DNA of 64,000 nucleotides from Trichostrongylus colubriformis (Eukaryota; Nematoda; Chromadorea; Rhabditida; Trichostrongylidae): positions 37,156,130-37,220,129 of the forward strand of contig OZ022261.1 in NCBI GenBank assembly GCA_963978905.1. Direction: 5' to 3'. A model generated the notes under the pieces. The model did no database searches and was not told where the DNA came from. It worked only from the letters and a program-made list of their open reading frames with translations. The translations under genes and the position numbers were made by a program. Below are positions 49,040 through 60,420 of this stretch, piece by piece; within the stretch, counting starts at the first letter, position 1, and each line of letters opens with the position of its first letter.

Positions 49040-52000
49040 ATGGAGATTCAAGATCACGACGTTGAGGTCGTTGCTGACGAACCGCAGGTCTGTCTTTCAT
49101 ATACTTTTATAAGAAGCACTTCACAAGACCTTGCTGAAAATTTTTTTTAAAAATGATTTGTGATGTTCTTAGAAAATGTAGTACATATGCTGGCAAGTGG
49201 CCTGCTTACCTTACGCTGTCTGCTCACCTTGCTCCTTATCTGATCCCTGAGGCCATGAATTCTTGAATAGCTCTGAGGATGGATTATTGTCTTATTCATT
49301 GTCTGTTCATACTTGTATGAACAGAAATATGACTTAAACTGCCACTAGGATTTGGGATGGAGCTTATGCACTGGCGCATCTTCAAAGGCACCGCCTGGGG
49401 TAGTGAAAAATGTTTGAGTGGGAAAATATATTTTAGTGAGCAAACATTCCACTTTTTTACATTTTAAAAGAGATTATCTGTGGCAAAAATCGCGATGAAA
49501 AAACGCGCCTTGAAGACTTTATTGTGGTCGCGCATCGCTGCCACTCAGGCTGCCTCGCTGCACATGGGCGAGTTGCTGCTAGGGCGGAACAACATGTGCG
49601 GGTGGCTGACTCAGTGCTAGCGCGTCTACATCTACCCCCACCACCCAGTGATGCAGGGGACGCTAACGGGAGGACGTGAGAAGGAAGGCTAGGGCCTCTA
49701 TTTTACGGATTTTCACCGTTTTATCCAGTTCATCCTCTCCTGTTACTTTATGATTACACCGACGTTCATCTTCCACAATTATATTACACCGACCTTCATC
49801 TGCCACAATTATTCCACAGTCTGTCAAAATCACCCCTAGCGGTGTCTTTAGAGGTTTTGGCTCAGCATGAATGCTCTCTCGATCTATCTTCTCATGTGTC
49901 AGGGCTGTCAATTCAACTCACTGCATCACGCGAACTGCATCGCCGCTCGCGTCAATTTCCTTTGTGGTCCCGTTGTGAATCGCAAGTACGCAAAGGGAGT
50001 TTGCCTGCCGCATCCTTGCGTGATCTGACTCAGTTGGACAGTCCTAACACACGCCCTCTTTCTTTTAAGGGCCCTCCACTCTTAATTTATTTAAATGGTC
50101 TCCTTTGACCGTAATTCCGTGAAATTGCGTCCTTTCCCGGATGAAAACAAATGCATTTGATTAATTCTTAAGAGATAAACATGCGCACCTAGAACACCGA
50201 AAAATGCGCATAGGGTTGAAAAAGGGTCAAGCCGATTTGTCGAAGTCGATAGGTAGAAAACTGAGTTCAGTGTAAATGAGCCCCCAGAATCAAAGAAAAC
50301 GAAGTGTAGCGCACTCCTCTCCAAGAGGGGGACCATAAGCCTCTAATATGAACCCACCGTGGTGCGCATGGTGCAGCCGACCTAGTATCCTTGATGGGCG
50401 GGGCACCAACCATCTCCTTTAGCGATACAGAAGGGCTAAAGATGTCCTCTCCGACAAAACAGTTAATCGCCGTGTAGCATACTGAACTTTATTATGACGA
50501 AAATGCGAATATAATAAAGGTGTGTGCATAGAAAAGCATTTAATATTTTTCAGGCTTACTGAGTAGCCAAAAACTGAGTACATAGTTTAGTACGAAATTA
50601 CAGTACAGTGCGAATCGCTACAAAATAATGGTTGTTGGAAGGCGTGGATCAGGAAAGTCAGCTCTAATTCGTCGTTTGAAGGACAATGTTTTCAGCGAGG
50701 ATGTAGACGGTTTGACGGACGTAACCGTGTTAGTCCGAGCTCTCCGTGGATCTATCGTTAAAGCAGATCTAGTGGAAGTTGGTATGTTTAACTTTACGTG
50801 GTGAAACCAATCATCCTATCATTCAGCTATCAAATATTTTCAGATTTATCCAATTTACTCACTACCGACTCTGCCTCAAGTCAAGCTAAAGTTCACTTTG
50901 TAAGTAATGTTTGAAAGTTCCATATAGAGCACCCTAGTCACGACTTGATCTTTTCTATGGGATGTGTACGCCTGATTCAGGGTTTTGCACCGCCGCATGC
51001 GGTGTGCGGCGCGATGTGCACGAATGCGGTAATCGCTTCGGGACTGTACCACATACACAGCCCTTACTTTGCACGCTTCGCGTCGCACGCCGTACGCCGC
51101 GCAGCCAAATTCTGACTGAGTACACACCCCTTTCAATGCGCTCTTCATTTACAGGTCAGACAGTATTTTGATGTGAATGGTTTATTACTGGTCTATGATA
51201 TCACTGATGCAGATACATTCGAAGAAATAGACGACGTATTGCGGGTCCTGCAACGCATGGTAAATTTGCGGTTCGTAAGGCCTTCCAGTAAATGTAAAAT
51301 TTCATAACAGCTCTATAGGTGGCGCCAGATGTCGACATCTGCATGGTGGGAACCAAGGCTGACCTCACAGTTTCTCGAAGGATTTCATTTGAAGTCGCTG
51401 AACGGAAATCTATAGAACACGGTTATTCTCTGTTTGAGACGAGGTACAATCTTTCGAAGTGTTGTTATAGCAAATCGATGCCGTGCTGTAGCCATTCTCC
51501 GATTTATGGAGGGGTTTGCACCGCGGCTTGCGGCGCGATGCATGCGAGCTAGGGACTCTGCGTGTAGTTGGGGCCTACGGCAGTCCATGTCCTGCCCCTT
51601 ATTCCAGGAAAACCCTTCCGAGCACTCTTTTTCCTGACTTGGGACCAACGCCTCCTGGTTTACACCTATCTTCTCGGGTGATTTTCTTTTGCGCTTCCTT
51701 AGTCGTCTGCGCTGTTCCATCGTAGCTCTAAAATTCGTGGGCGTCATGGGCGAACTATTAGGTGATTCATCCCCAGATGTACGTCACGACCTTCAACTGG
51801 TCACAGGGCCACGTGAATTAGGTCATCGCAAACGACAACTTTTTGCTGGTCTTGTTGCGAGGCTTCCCAATTCACAACGGGACCAGCGAGGAAAGTGTCG
51901 CACGCGATACGATGACCTGGTTGGACAGTCTTGACCCACATCCGTTTACCCCAGAAGAAGGTCATAACAGTAACAGTCTACAGAATAAGTGGGCTCCTTT

Positions 52001-52178
52001 TATACAAAATTCGCGCTTCCGAAGTTTTGTTTTTTTCTTCGAGGTTTTTCTTTCCGATTCATGAACTTTTGTCAGTGCGCTGACGGGAACTAATTGCGAA
52101 GAAGTACTGATGGAAACGTTGGACAAATTGGCGGAACGACGATCGGACATACGGGAATACTGGTCGGAAAACACCCAG
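49040..52178 (+). CDS. Rab-like small GTPase with degenerate switch II
   Basis: Exons: 49040-49087, 50604-50781, 50844-50899, 51155-51259, 51319-51443 and 52076-52178, all phase-consistent; the final exon is unresolved. It starts MEIQDHDVEVVADEPQ. The P-loop is GRRGSGKS, followed by ALIRRL. The core strand LLLVYDITDADTFEEIDDVL, the G4-like GTKADL (usually NKxD) and the G5 ETSALTG..CEEVL are plainly Rab/Ras family. Where WDTAGQE should stand, the sequence reads VEVDLSNLLTTDSA: the G3 aspartate-x-x-glycine and catalytic glutamine are missing. It may bind GTP without hydrolysing it, or bind no nucleotide (inference). A C-terminal prenylation motif is not identified. Introns hold two family A repeats and one family B repeat. 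Confidence 0.85.
49500..49860. repeat. Family D repeat
   Basis: gcatcgctgccactcaggctgcctcgctgcacatgggcgagttgctgctagggcgg, and later acggattttcaccgttttatccagttcatcctctcctg, ending in ggtgtctttagagg. Shared with copies near 56.4 and 62.3 kb. Confidence 0.6.
49900..50050. repeat. Family B repeat
   Basis: gggctgtcaattcaactcactgcatcacgcg and ccttgcgtgatctgactcagttggacagtcc are the two ends. The core is ggtcccgttgtgaatcgc. It lies in the first GTPase intron. Confidence 0.65.
50962..51130. repeat. Family A MITE in GTPase intron
   Basis: gtgtacgcctgattcagggttttgcacc and aaattctgactgagtacacacc are its inverted ends, with gcggcgcgatgtgcacg against cgcttcgcgtcgcacgccg inside. Confidence 0.8.
51508..51585. 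repeat. Family A left half in GTPase intron
   Basis: ggtttgcaccgcggcttgcggcgcgatgcatgcgagctagg is the consensus left arm, with only gtgtagttggggcct retained beyond it. Confidence 0.65.
51795..51940. repeat. Family B repeat in GTPase intron
   Basis: actggtcacagggccacgtgaattaggtcatcgc at the left; ttcacaacgggaccagcgagg and gatgacctggttggacagtcttgac at the right. Confidence 0.7.
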
Positions 52179-52359
52179 GTTTGTATTTTACTGAATATAT
52201 ACTTCAGAAAATATGATTTAATGTATGTTTTTGACACATTATTCTCATTGTTACCGATACTGAACTTAATTAAACGTACAAAGAACGGTCAAAAAGAGCC
52301 GAGGCTGATGTCTTGCTTTTTCACTGCCACCCGCCAGGTGTGTATCCTTAAGTCAGTAT

Positions 52360-53210
52360 TTCGCGAGACGCTAAGCGGCGAGCGACGTCTGCGCACGAGT
52401 TGACTGCCCTCAGTGGCAATCACGTGTAATCGCGTGAAAAGGGCGGCGACTGTATCTACGCCTATTTTTATGGTTTTTGCAGCTATTCAGACCTTGTTTT
52501 CGAATTATTTTCAACTTAAAGACAGAATTTGGTAGAATCCGTTTGAGTTTAAACTTTTCAGTCCACTCTTGGTTGGTAATAGCGTTTTGCAGGCATACCA
52601 TTTCCTAAGCTATGTGTCAATTTTACTTCCATTATGTGCTGTGTATCATTCTTACATGCATATCAACAAGAAATTAGAAAAGTAGATAAATTTTTGCCTC
52701 AGCCTAGGAGGAAGGAGTTCTCAGCTGAGCAAAGCCATCTGCTTGTGCAAGAACGGACCTTCGCATTACGGCCGAAGTGATTCACTCACCATCGAGCTCC
52801 CTTCCCGGGCGAGCTGTGGAAACGCCCCAAGCGCACTGCGTTTTAATTCGATACAATATAAAATAGGTTTTTACGCCATAACACTACGCATGAGTCAAAA
52901 AAGTCCGGGCGAGCCAAATTATGCATATAAGGATGAAGCAGAGCATTGAAAATGAATGAATGCATGCAAAACGCTATTATCAATCAAGGTGAATAAAATT
53001 ATTGAAATGGATGGCTTCAGCCGGAGCCTACCTTTTGAGATAAAAGCATTCTGAAAACAAGCTCAGTATAGGAGCAAAATGAATAAAATTAGGCGTGAAT
53101 ACGGTCTACGCCCTTTTGACGCAATTACACGCCGTGATTTCCACCGAGGGCAGTCAACTCGCGCGCAAATGAAGCGCAGAGAACGTTGCAACGCGCAATC
53201 CTATCATAAG
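52360..53210. repeat. Foldback element with about 100-bp arms
   Basis: Left arm 52375-52475 (cacgagttgactgccctcagtgg...aatcacgtgtaatcgcgtg...tacgcctatttttat) is inverted at 53085-53185 (aaaattaggcgtgaatac...caattacacgccgtgattt...gagggcagtcaactcgcgcg). Confidence 0.75.
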
Positions 53211-54620
53211 GGTACATATCCCTACCCGGCCATTCGAGTCGATACGGCCATGGTTGAAAGCTTGAAGCGCTTTTCGAAGCGAGATGCATCACATGCGGCT
53301 CCCCGAGAACCCAAATCGTTAATTTGTGGGGACGTTTTTCCACACTCCCGTATACCCAAATACCCCTCCTGCTGTCTTTAATTTGATATCGATGATGTCA
53401 CGACCATTTTGATGTAAAGTTGAGCGGGAAGTGAAGATTCCCAAGACGACTGGCCTGCATGAGGTTATCTCTCCTACTGATGTCGATCAAGATAATGTTC
53501 CTTCTTCTCCCTCCTACTAATGCAGCTGACATAAGTAAGATTCCCTCATCGACAAGTATGTTCTGCTGGAAATGCTGCATGCTGGTTTTTCGTATAAGTT
53601 CTATCTTCCCTGGCCCGGAGGTGTGCTTGACGTTATGAAGCACCAACTCCGTGTTGTACTTGCTCCAATGCTCTCAATGAATCGAATTTATTTTTCCCAC
53701 CTGGTTCTCGAGCACCTGAGAACGGCGGCAGTGTGTGATCTTCGATCGTTGGCCACTGGCGTCGAACCTTGCCTCTTACCCGGTGAATAGGGAAGCCGGG
53801 CATTGTTCACGGATAGCGCTTTGTGTAACGGTGACTGAACATTAAATGCACAGCACTGGATAATTTGGGATGGGTTACGTCTTCAATAATGAACAGTTGC
53901 TCAAAATGGCTTGCCAGTGAAGAAAAAAGAAGGAAAAGCCGTTCAAGGCATTCAGAACAAGGGCTTCTTGTTCCGCTTTCGCACGAAATCCTGAAGGCCT
54001 AGAGAAGCGGACGATAGAGACATGCATAGGGCGAGAGCGGAGAAGGACAAGCAAGAGAGACACAAAGCATATGCCTACCACGTGAGGCGAGGATGTGATA
54101 CAGAAAGCTAACTATACGCAGCCTAAAGAGCCTTAGCGCCGTATTACTAACACGTAAGCGTAAGCGTTAGTACAGGTACAGCGCGGATAGCTGCAGAGGG
54201 ATCTGTCTGTTCACAGAGGGAACTGAAGTGTTTAAATTGCTGCGAGAATGTCTAATCCTGCTCTCGTATGTCGCGGGATAGTAACGAACAGCTTTGTGCA
54301 TTGAAAATTGGTTCGGTCTGATTTTGTGGGTGCACAATTCCATTTTAAGCCGATAAAAGAAGGGCCAAAGTGAGCGAGTGGGGGTTGATCATCATGGACA
54401 GAGACAGATTTGCATCCTCGCCCTGTGGTGCTTCTGTGAGTGCGACCGAATCCCTAGGCCATTGGTGGGTTGGGTTAAAGGGGAAAGTCGAAATGGGAAA
54501 TGTGTTAATATCCTTCTTGAGGGTTCGTTTCGATTGCTAAGATACACGCTATGGTCACAGTGCAGCACAACTGTGCTCAATCAGGTATATTGCCGCCATC
54601 AGCCTTATTGTTTTTGTAGC

Positions 54621-55053
54621 TTAAAGGAATCGTCCACAGAAAATGAGTTTTTGTGTTACCCATACGTTTATGTTGTATTTGCCTAATGTGGGCCTCATGC
54701 AAAATTTCACGCGAAAAAATGCGAATCTGGCTGAGATACAGCACCACAAAGTGCGGTCCCAGTGGGCGGGGCCTGAGGGAAAAGCTTCGTTCCGTCGTCC
54801 GCCGTGGTCGGAGACGCATTGTAGGAGCAGAAAGTTCCGTAAACAGTCCCACTCTCCGTTCCCAACGGCCGCGGACCACGGGATGAGGCTTTTACTCTTA
54901 GGCCCCGCCCACTGGGACCGCACTTTGTGGTGCTGTATCTCAGCCAGATTCGCATTTTTTCGCGTGAAATTTTGCATGAGGCCCACATTAGGCAAATACA
55001 ACATAAACGTATGGGTAACACAAAAACGCATTTTCCGTGGACGATTCCTTTAA
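54621..55053. repeat. TTAA-flanked MITE, near-perfect palindrome
   Basis: Arms of about 160 bp run from TTAAAGGAATCGTCCACAGA inward to cccagtgggcggggcct, and are mirrored to ggacgattcctttaa at the right. TTAA at both borders suggests a piggyBac-type target duplication (inference). The symmetry produces matching long frames on both strands. Confidence 0.85.
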
Positions 55054-55061
55054 GTTCCATG

Positions 55062-55305
55062 GGATGTGTATCCGTGCGTCAGATTTCGCACTGTCGCGTA
55101 CAGCGTGCGACGCGATGCGCGTGAGCTACCCTCCCCCCCCCCCACGAGTAATTGAGTAGTGAAATGTTTGGTCGTATTACGTACGGTTCCCCTACCACCA
55201 GCGCGTAATCGCTTGAAAACCCAACTACATTTGAGGCTCCTTGCTTGCACCCATTGCATGGCGACGCCGCGCCACGAAATTCTGACGTGAGGGCACACAT
55301 CCACT
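55062..55305. repeat. Family A MITE, complete
   Basis: ggatgtgtatccgtgcgtcagatttcgcac pairs with gaaattctgacgtgagggcacacatcc. It directly abuts the TTAA MITE and has a C-tract of about 11 in its left arm. Confidence 0.8.
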
Positions 55306-55919
55306 ATGGTGCATTCACGTGAATACTATGTAAACTAGATATAAATGTCCATAGCTGCTCAAAACTTTCAAAAGCCATAAGAAGCTTCTGACGTTAACTA
55401 ATCTCGCAATCAGACAATTGCCAGTTCAGCACATTTGTTGAGACAAGTGCTCCATGAAATGTCATGTTCAGATATGATGGGCTCAATGCTCGAGTTTTTA
55501 AGTCGTTCTAAGAACGCTTTTGCTGGTGATCGAAACCTTTTGGGAATCTCCCGGGAAACGAATGATACAGCGGACCTTAAAAACATGACTGGAAGGTGCA
55601 AAGACGCAAACATGAGCTGCTTTGCAGTGTGATGATAAACGATCAGTGCTGTGCGGCATTCCTGGTGTAAGCCTGGCCGACGGGTGCACATCATGGGTCT
55701 CAGCAGTAGACAAATGTTTATGTTTTTGGGCATTGTGAATCATTCTTCGGCTCGCCGCGCTTCACAGCGACCACATTTTTTGAACATCTTGTATCTGCAT
55801 CTCATATTCAGTATAACCAATAGAATTCAAAGACACACCTCGCGATAATCAGAGCAAGTCCACGCCCTTCTGCTTGCTGATATGTACATAACTATTCACC
55901 TTGTGCCCACACTGCGCCA

Positions 55920-56110
55920 CGACAAATAGTCATTAGAGCTGATACTGCTCGAATCGGGGCTAGAAAACTAACCGAGCATGGCTAGTAGACCACGCACTCT
56001 GCGTACATATGGCTGCTCCCTCGCTCTCCTGACATATTTCTGGCCTCCTTTGTCTGGTCTCTCACCGAGCGCCTTGGCAATGATGAGCATCAAAGATGAC
56101 TAGGAGAAGT
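55920..56110 (-). repeat. SINE-like repeat, copy 2 (inverted)
   Basis: Reverse complement matches copy 1 at 41810-41990 through tcattgccaaggcgctcggt, gcgtggtctactag, ttagttttctag and GATTCGAGC. Confidence 0.55.
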
Positions 56111-56169
56111 TTGAGCACTTTGCTGCATATTTCTTTTCCAGCCAATTGGAATCTCAGCTTTCATTAATG

Positions 56170-56213
56170 AACGCGATAAGCACATCGGTAATCAAAGGTG
56201 TGCTTATCGCGTT
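56170..56213. repeat. 15-bp perfect hairpin
   Basis: aacgcgataagcaca, then a 14-nt spacer, then tgtgcttatcgcgtt. Confidence 0.65.
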
Positions 56214-56379
56214 GTGTCTTCAAAGCACCGGGAAGGGTGAGGAGAAAACGAGAAGTGGAAATACATGATCTCTGAAAACAAAACTTCCACTTCAAAAGAG
56301 GTCATTTGTAGCGACACTCTGATAGGGAAAGCGCGGCTTAGGGTCCTATCACGATCCTGCTGCACGGCGTGTCTTTCTG

Positions 56380-57060
56380 CAGTTGATCGGCCGTGCGATT
56401 TCCTGCAAGGGCGGGACAACGTTCGCGGCCGCCTCTACAGTTTACCTCCGGCTAGTGACGCTGGAGGGCGCGATACAGAAGGGACGCTCTCGGCTTTTTA
56501 TTTCTGATTTTTTTCGCCGTTCCACTTCGTCCTTCCTCTATTATTACGCTGATAAACACCCCTACTTTCAATTCTACGATCTGCTAAATTCACCCTTTCC
56601 GGTGTCTTCAAAGGCACCGAACGGGGTCACTGAAGGAGAGCGGATTTGGGAGCGATGTGTTCTGGATGAAAAAGCCAATAATGAAGAGATAACCTGTGAC
56701 GGAGCTCGCGTTGAAAAGCGCGCTTATAGGACCATTGGTGCAATTCAATCGCTCCCCACTGAGCTGCAGCCCTTCACTGGCAGAAATGTTGCGATAGCGG
56801 GGCACCGTTCGTGACATTCTCCCCGTCTGCGTCTACCCATTGCGGCTAGAGATGCAGAGTTGGAGAAAGGGAAGTAGTGAGAAGAGGATGTTCTATTTCT
56901 CGCGTTTTTGGCCGTTTCATCCATATCCTTCTCTGCTGTTGCACTACTTACGTCCTTAAGTTTCGTATACCGTCACCGGCCAGAATTACCTCTTTCAGTG
57001 TGCAGATAACTGCAGAGCTAATTTTTGGGATTTTTTTGAGGCTCGTGAAGGCCCCAAAAG
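56380..57060. repeat. Family D repeat (possibly two tandem copies)
   Basis: gggcgggacaacgttcgcgg, caccctttccggtgtcttcaaagg and a second run ccgtttcatccatatccttctctgctgttgcactac parallel the copies at 49.5 and 62.3 kb. It contains the 143-codon chance frame. Confidence 0.5.
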
Positions 57061-57894
57061 ATTAAAATAAATAGTTACTTTTGAGTCTTATTAAAAAACA
57101 TTTTATTGAAGGTTTATAATGAGCTGTCAACACCGAGCGAACATGAACCAGTTGAATCAAGTTTCTTCTGCTGGATACCTTTTCTTTGGAGGCGAAAGCA
57201 CTGAAGATTAAATATAACAATTTCATGTATCATTTGCTCATTGGATGTGTTTTTCTTTGTTTATTCTTTTATTAGCTACTATGACTTATTGTGGCATTTC
57301 GCCCTAAACCATAAAAGAATTGAATATAAAACAAAAAAATCGAGAAAGAAAGGCACTTTGAGGGAAACTTGCAACTAAGGTGCGACTTTGGGTCTCTCAG
57401 CACTGCATACACTTCCAATGCTAGTACCTTCCGTTCGAGGGAGGAATCACCAAAATGCTCTCACATACAGTTAGCGACACAAACCGACGAATTTCAAGGC
57501 TTCTATTTGCTCATCACAAGTTTCTTTTTCCCCTTTGAAGAAGCTCAAAGCGGCGAGGAATACTCGACCGAAAGGGGGGTCATATCTGGCAAACTGGGAG
57601 GGTAGTGGGCTGGATCAAGCGTGGCGTCGAGGAAAACTTCCAAAAATCACGACCCCCCCCCCTTCCAAAAGGAGGCCTCCTACGACCCCCTCCCTTCTTA
57701 AAGACACCAGGAGGGGGTGATTTTGGCTTACTGTAGAACAGACGTAGTGTGGACGAGTTAGAGTGGTCGCCATTGCACAAACTCGCCAATTTGACGCCTT
57801 GGCATGGTGCCAAAAGAAGATGGTTCTATTATAGATTTGTTTTTTCCTTTTAGTTTTTACTTTGTTCTCACTTATATTGTTTCTATATGTACTT

Positions 57895-58134
57895 ACGGGT
57901 CAAATAAAGTCGGGGGGGGGGGGGGGGGAGAGACGCATAATTTTCACCCACGTCAAAGCTTATTCCCCTTCCTAGGGTTAGGCTAAAGCAGATGAGACCT
58001 ATGCTTTGACAGATGCTTTTTATTGTGGGAGGAGGGGATATCAATTTTAGCCTAAGCCTAGTAAAGGAGAGGAGCTTCGACGTCGACGCAAAGTTGCGTC
58101 TCCCCCCCCCCCCCCTGACTTTATTTGACCCTTC
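57895..58134. repeat. MITE with homopolymer in its inverted ends
   Basis: gggtcaaataaagtc followed by a G-run of about 18 and agagacgc is mirrored by gcgtct, a C-run of about 13 and tgactttatttgaccc. Inner arms cagcattt-like and ttaggctaaa/tttagcctaa also pair. Confidence 0.8.
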
Positions 58135-59683
58135 TGAGATTTTCAGGTATAGAAATGCACAATTAAGAAGATCCATAAGTAAACAAGTAAAATATGTCAC
58201 TAGAAAACAGTCTAAAGAGGAAATAATTCAAAAATAAGGTTACATCAGGTCGAAGACAAGCTTTAAAATGAACGAAGCGTGGCTCGGCCATGGAAGCTTG
58301 CAGTTCGGACGGAAGCGCGCCCTGGGGGCAAATAGCGCCCTATGGCGCGTTTTTCAACGCCGGTTTCGTTACACATTGTATCTACCGAACCCATATGTTT
58401 GTTTTCAGACGCCATTGTTTTTGTAAACGTTATTCCGCCCTTGCCCCCCTCCCGGTGCCTTTAAGGTTGCGCTATTTCTGTAGTTCCTACCCAGCCAATG
58501 CGATTCGTCATGGAAATTAAGAGCCTACGAAAAAAACGATGAGGCCAAACTCCTGAAAAAAATGAGATAAATAGGAACCTAACAAAACATACTACTTATA
58601 TTGAAAACAAAAGCGTATCAGAGAATAAGAACTCAACAAAATTCAACACTTTGATTCTGAAATGAAAACGGTCTTTCTTTGTGTCGGGAGGCTCGCGCTT
58701 TCCAATGATTACTCAAACTATACCATATCTTCAAAATTGAAGAAGTTATTTTAATGAGAGCCAGCCGAGGAAACTTTTTTCAGTCGAAGTAGCGACCGTT
58801 ACGCAGTTACTACAGCTCCGGGCGCGCTTGCGACGGGGATTTCTGTTACGATGTGAGTGACTTTTTTTAGGGATTTTCTAACCGCATTATTCCTAATGCT
58901 GCCTTTAAATATCAGTTTTGGATTTGAACCCAGTTGTTAGTCAGATCTATCACATCTCCTCTTCACACTTTGGACCCTCAGCTTGAGGATTTCCGTTGAT
59001 CAATGCCTACCTCTACCATTACGACCCCCCTCCAAGCGGATTAAATACGACCCCCTGTCGAGGATTCCTCGACGAAGACTTGACCCTGGGTGCAGGTGGT
59101 CTTGACAACGCGTAATCATCCCGTTCCAGTGAGTCGGTAAGTGTCATAAGAGTTTGTGGACTCGTTAGATACTGCGTAGACCGTACATCCATCAAACGCT
59201 TCGAAGGCTCTGAATGAAGTTCCAATACGTGACGCATTTCGTACCAAATAACCAACGCCAGCTCAGTTTGAAAGTGCTGGTGGATTGTTGTTGAACATGA
59301 TCAATTGGAGTGATCTCTAAATTGATCATGCTATAGGCAGATGGATATAAAAGTAGACGGGAAGATCGCAGACATCATGTTCTATTGATTTATCTTCATC
59401 CCCACATGAAATTCCGTGTGTTTGTTTGATTGCTTATTAATAAATGTTTAATTGCACGAGTACGAGGATGCTCTACGGCTCCGAATACTCAGAAGTACTT
59501 CCGCGTAGCAGCTCCTATTGGATAGAGTGTTCAGTTGGAGTATTTTCACCAACATCTTATTTCTTTTCAAATTCTTTTTTGATTCAACGCTCTGTTGTGT
59601 CTGGAATTATTGATCCTCTTATAGAGGAATTGCTTGATTAGAGAATTGTCCGCTCAACTTCAAGTTCTTCTTGTCCTCATCTA

Positions 59684-60420
59684 CAGGGGATGCCAAAAAA
59701 GTAGTTCTGCTCACGGCCCACATCAGCCTGTTGTACAAAACATAGGGAAACAAAAGAAATGAATGTGTTGGGGCAAATATTCCCGAAATGGTCCTCTAAA
59801 AGCAGGAACAAGCTGAGACTCACTACTTTCACTTTTATAAAAATATGGAGCCTTTAAGCGGCGCAGTCGGGATTCAGAGCACCCACGGTATCAATGTTCC
59901 CTTAAAACAGTGGAGCCAGGTTCCGTGGTAAGTCTTTTGTGGGAAGCCTCTTAGGGATTGGCCCTTCGGATCATAGAAGTCACAGAGCCCTTGCTGCTTG
60001 GACAAGGCTGCTATGATCCGAAGTATCATTTTTCATGCCTCAAACCTGCTCGGAGAGGTTTCAGTGGTAAAGGCACGTTCTGGCTCTTGGAAACCAAGGG
60101 CGTTGGGAACGCGGCAAAAACGGAATATTTAAGAGCACCACACAGTATGGATCCCCTCAGGTACCCAGAGTGAACGGACCTTAGCAAGGTTGTGAACGAG
60201 GGCGACGAAATTTCGGATTTTGCCCAGCTAAAGTGACACATCTTGTCCACTCGGAACAGGCAACCGTTCCTCTCGTGCAGAAGGCTGTAATGGAGAACAG
60301 TGATAGAGTGAGGTCTGCTCTTTACTCTAAGGGTGAAAATACCTGGTCGTAATTTGCCGAAGTTCGACCAGTGTGGGGCTGAAAGTGGAGGACAAGAATT
60401 ACTTTTTTTGGCACCCCCTG
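59684..60420. mobile_element. Non-autonomous Tc1/mariner-type element
   Basis: CAGGGGATGCCAAAAAAGTA at the left and the inverted tactttttttggcaccccctg at the right, each next to TA. The 737-bp body has a 138-codon minus-strand frame without transposase motifs, so it is probably non-coding. Confidence 0.7.

Noticed and set aside
54621..55060. 136-codon frames on both strands as genes
   Set aside because: They mirror each other because the sequence is a palindromic MITE; no family resemblance or splice context.
56383..56814. 143-codon plus-strand frame
   Set aside because: Lies in a dispersed repeat (family D) that recurs elsewhere in the window without keeping the frame.
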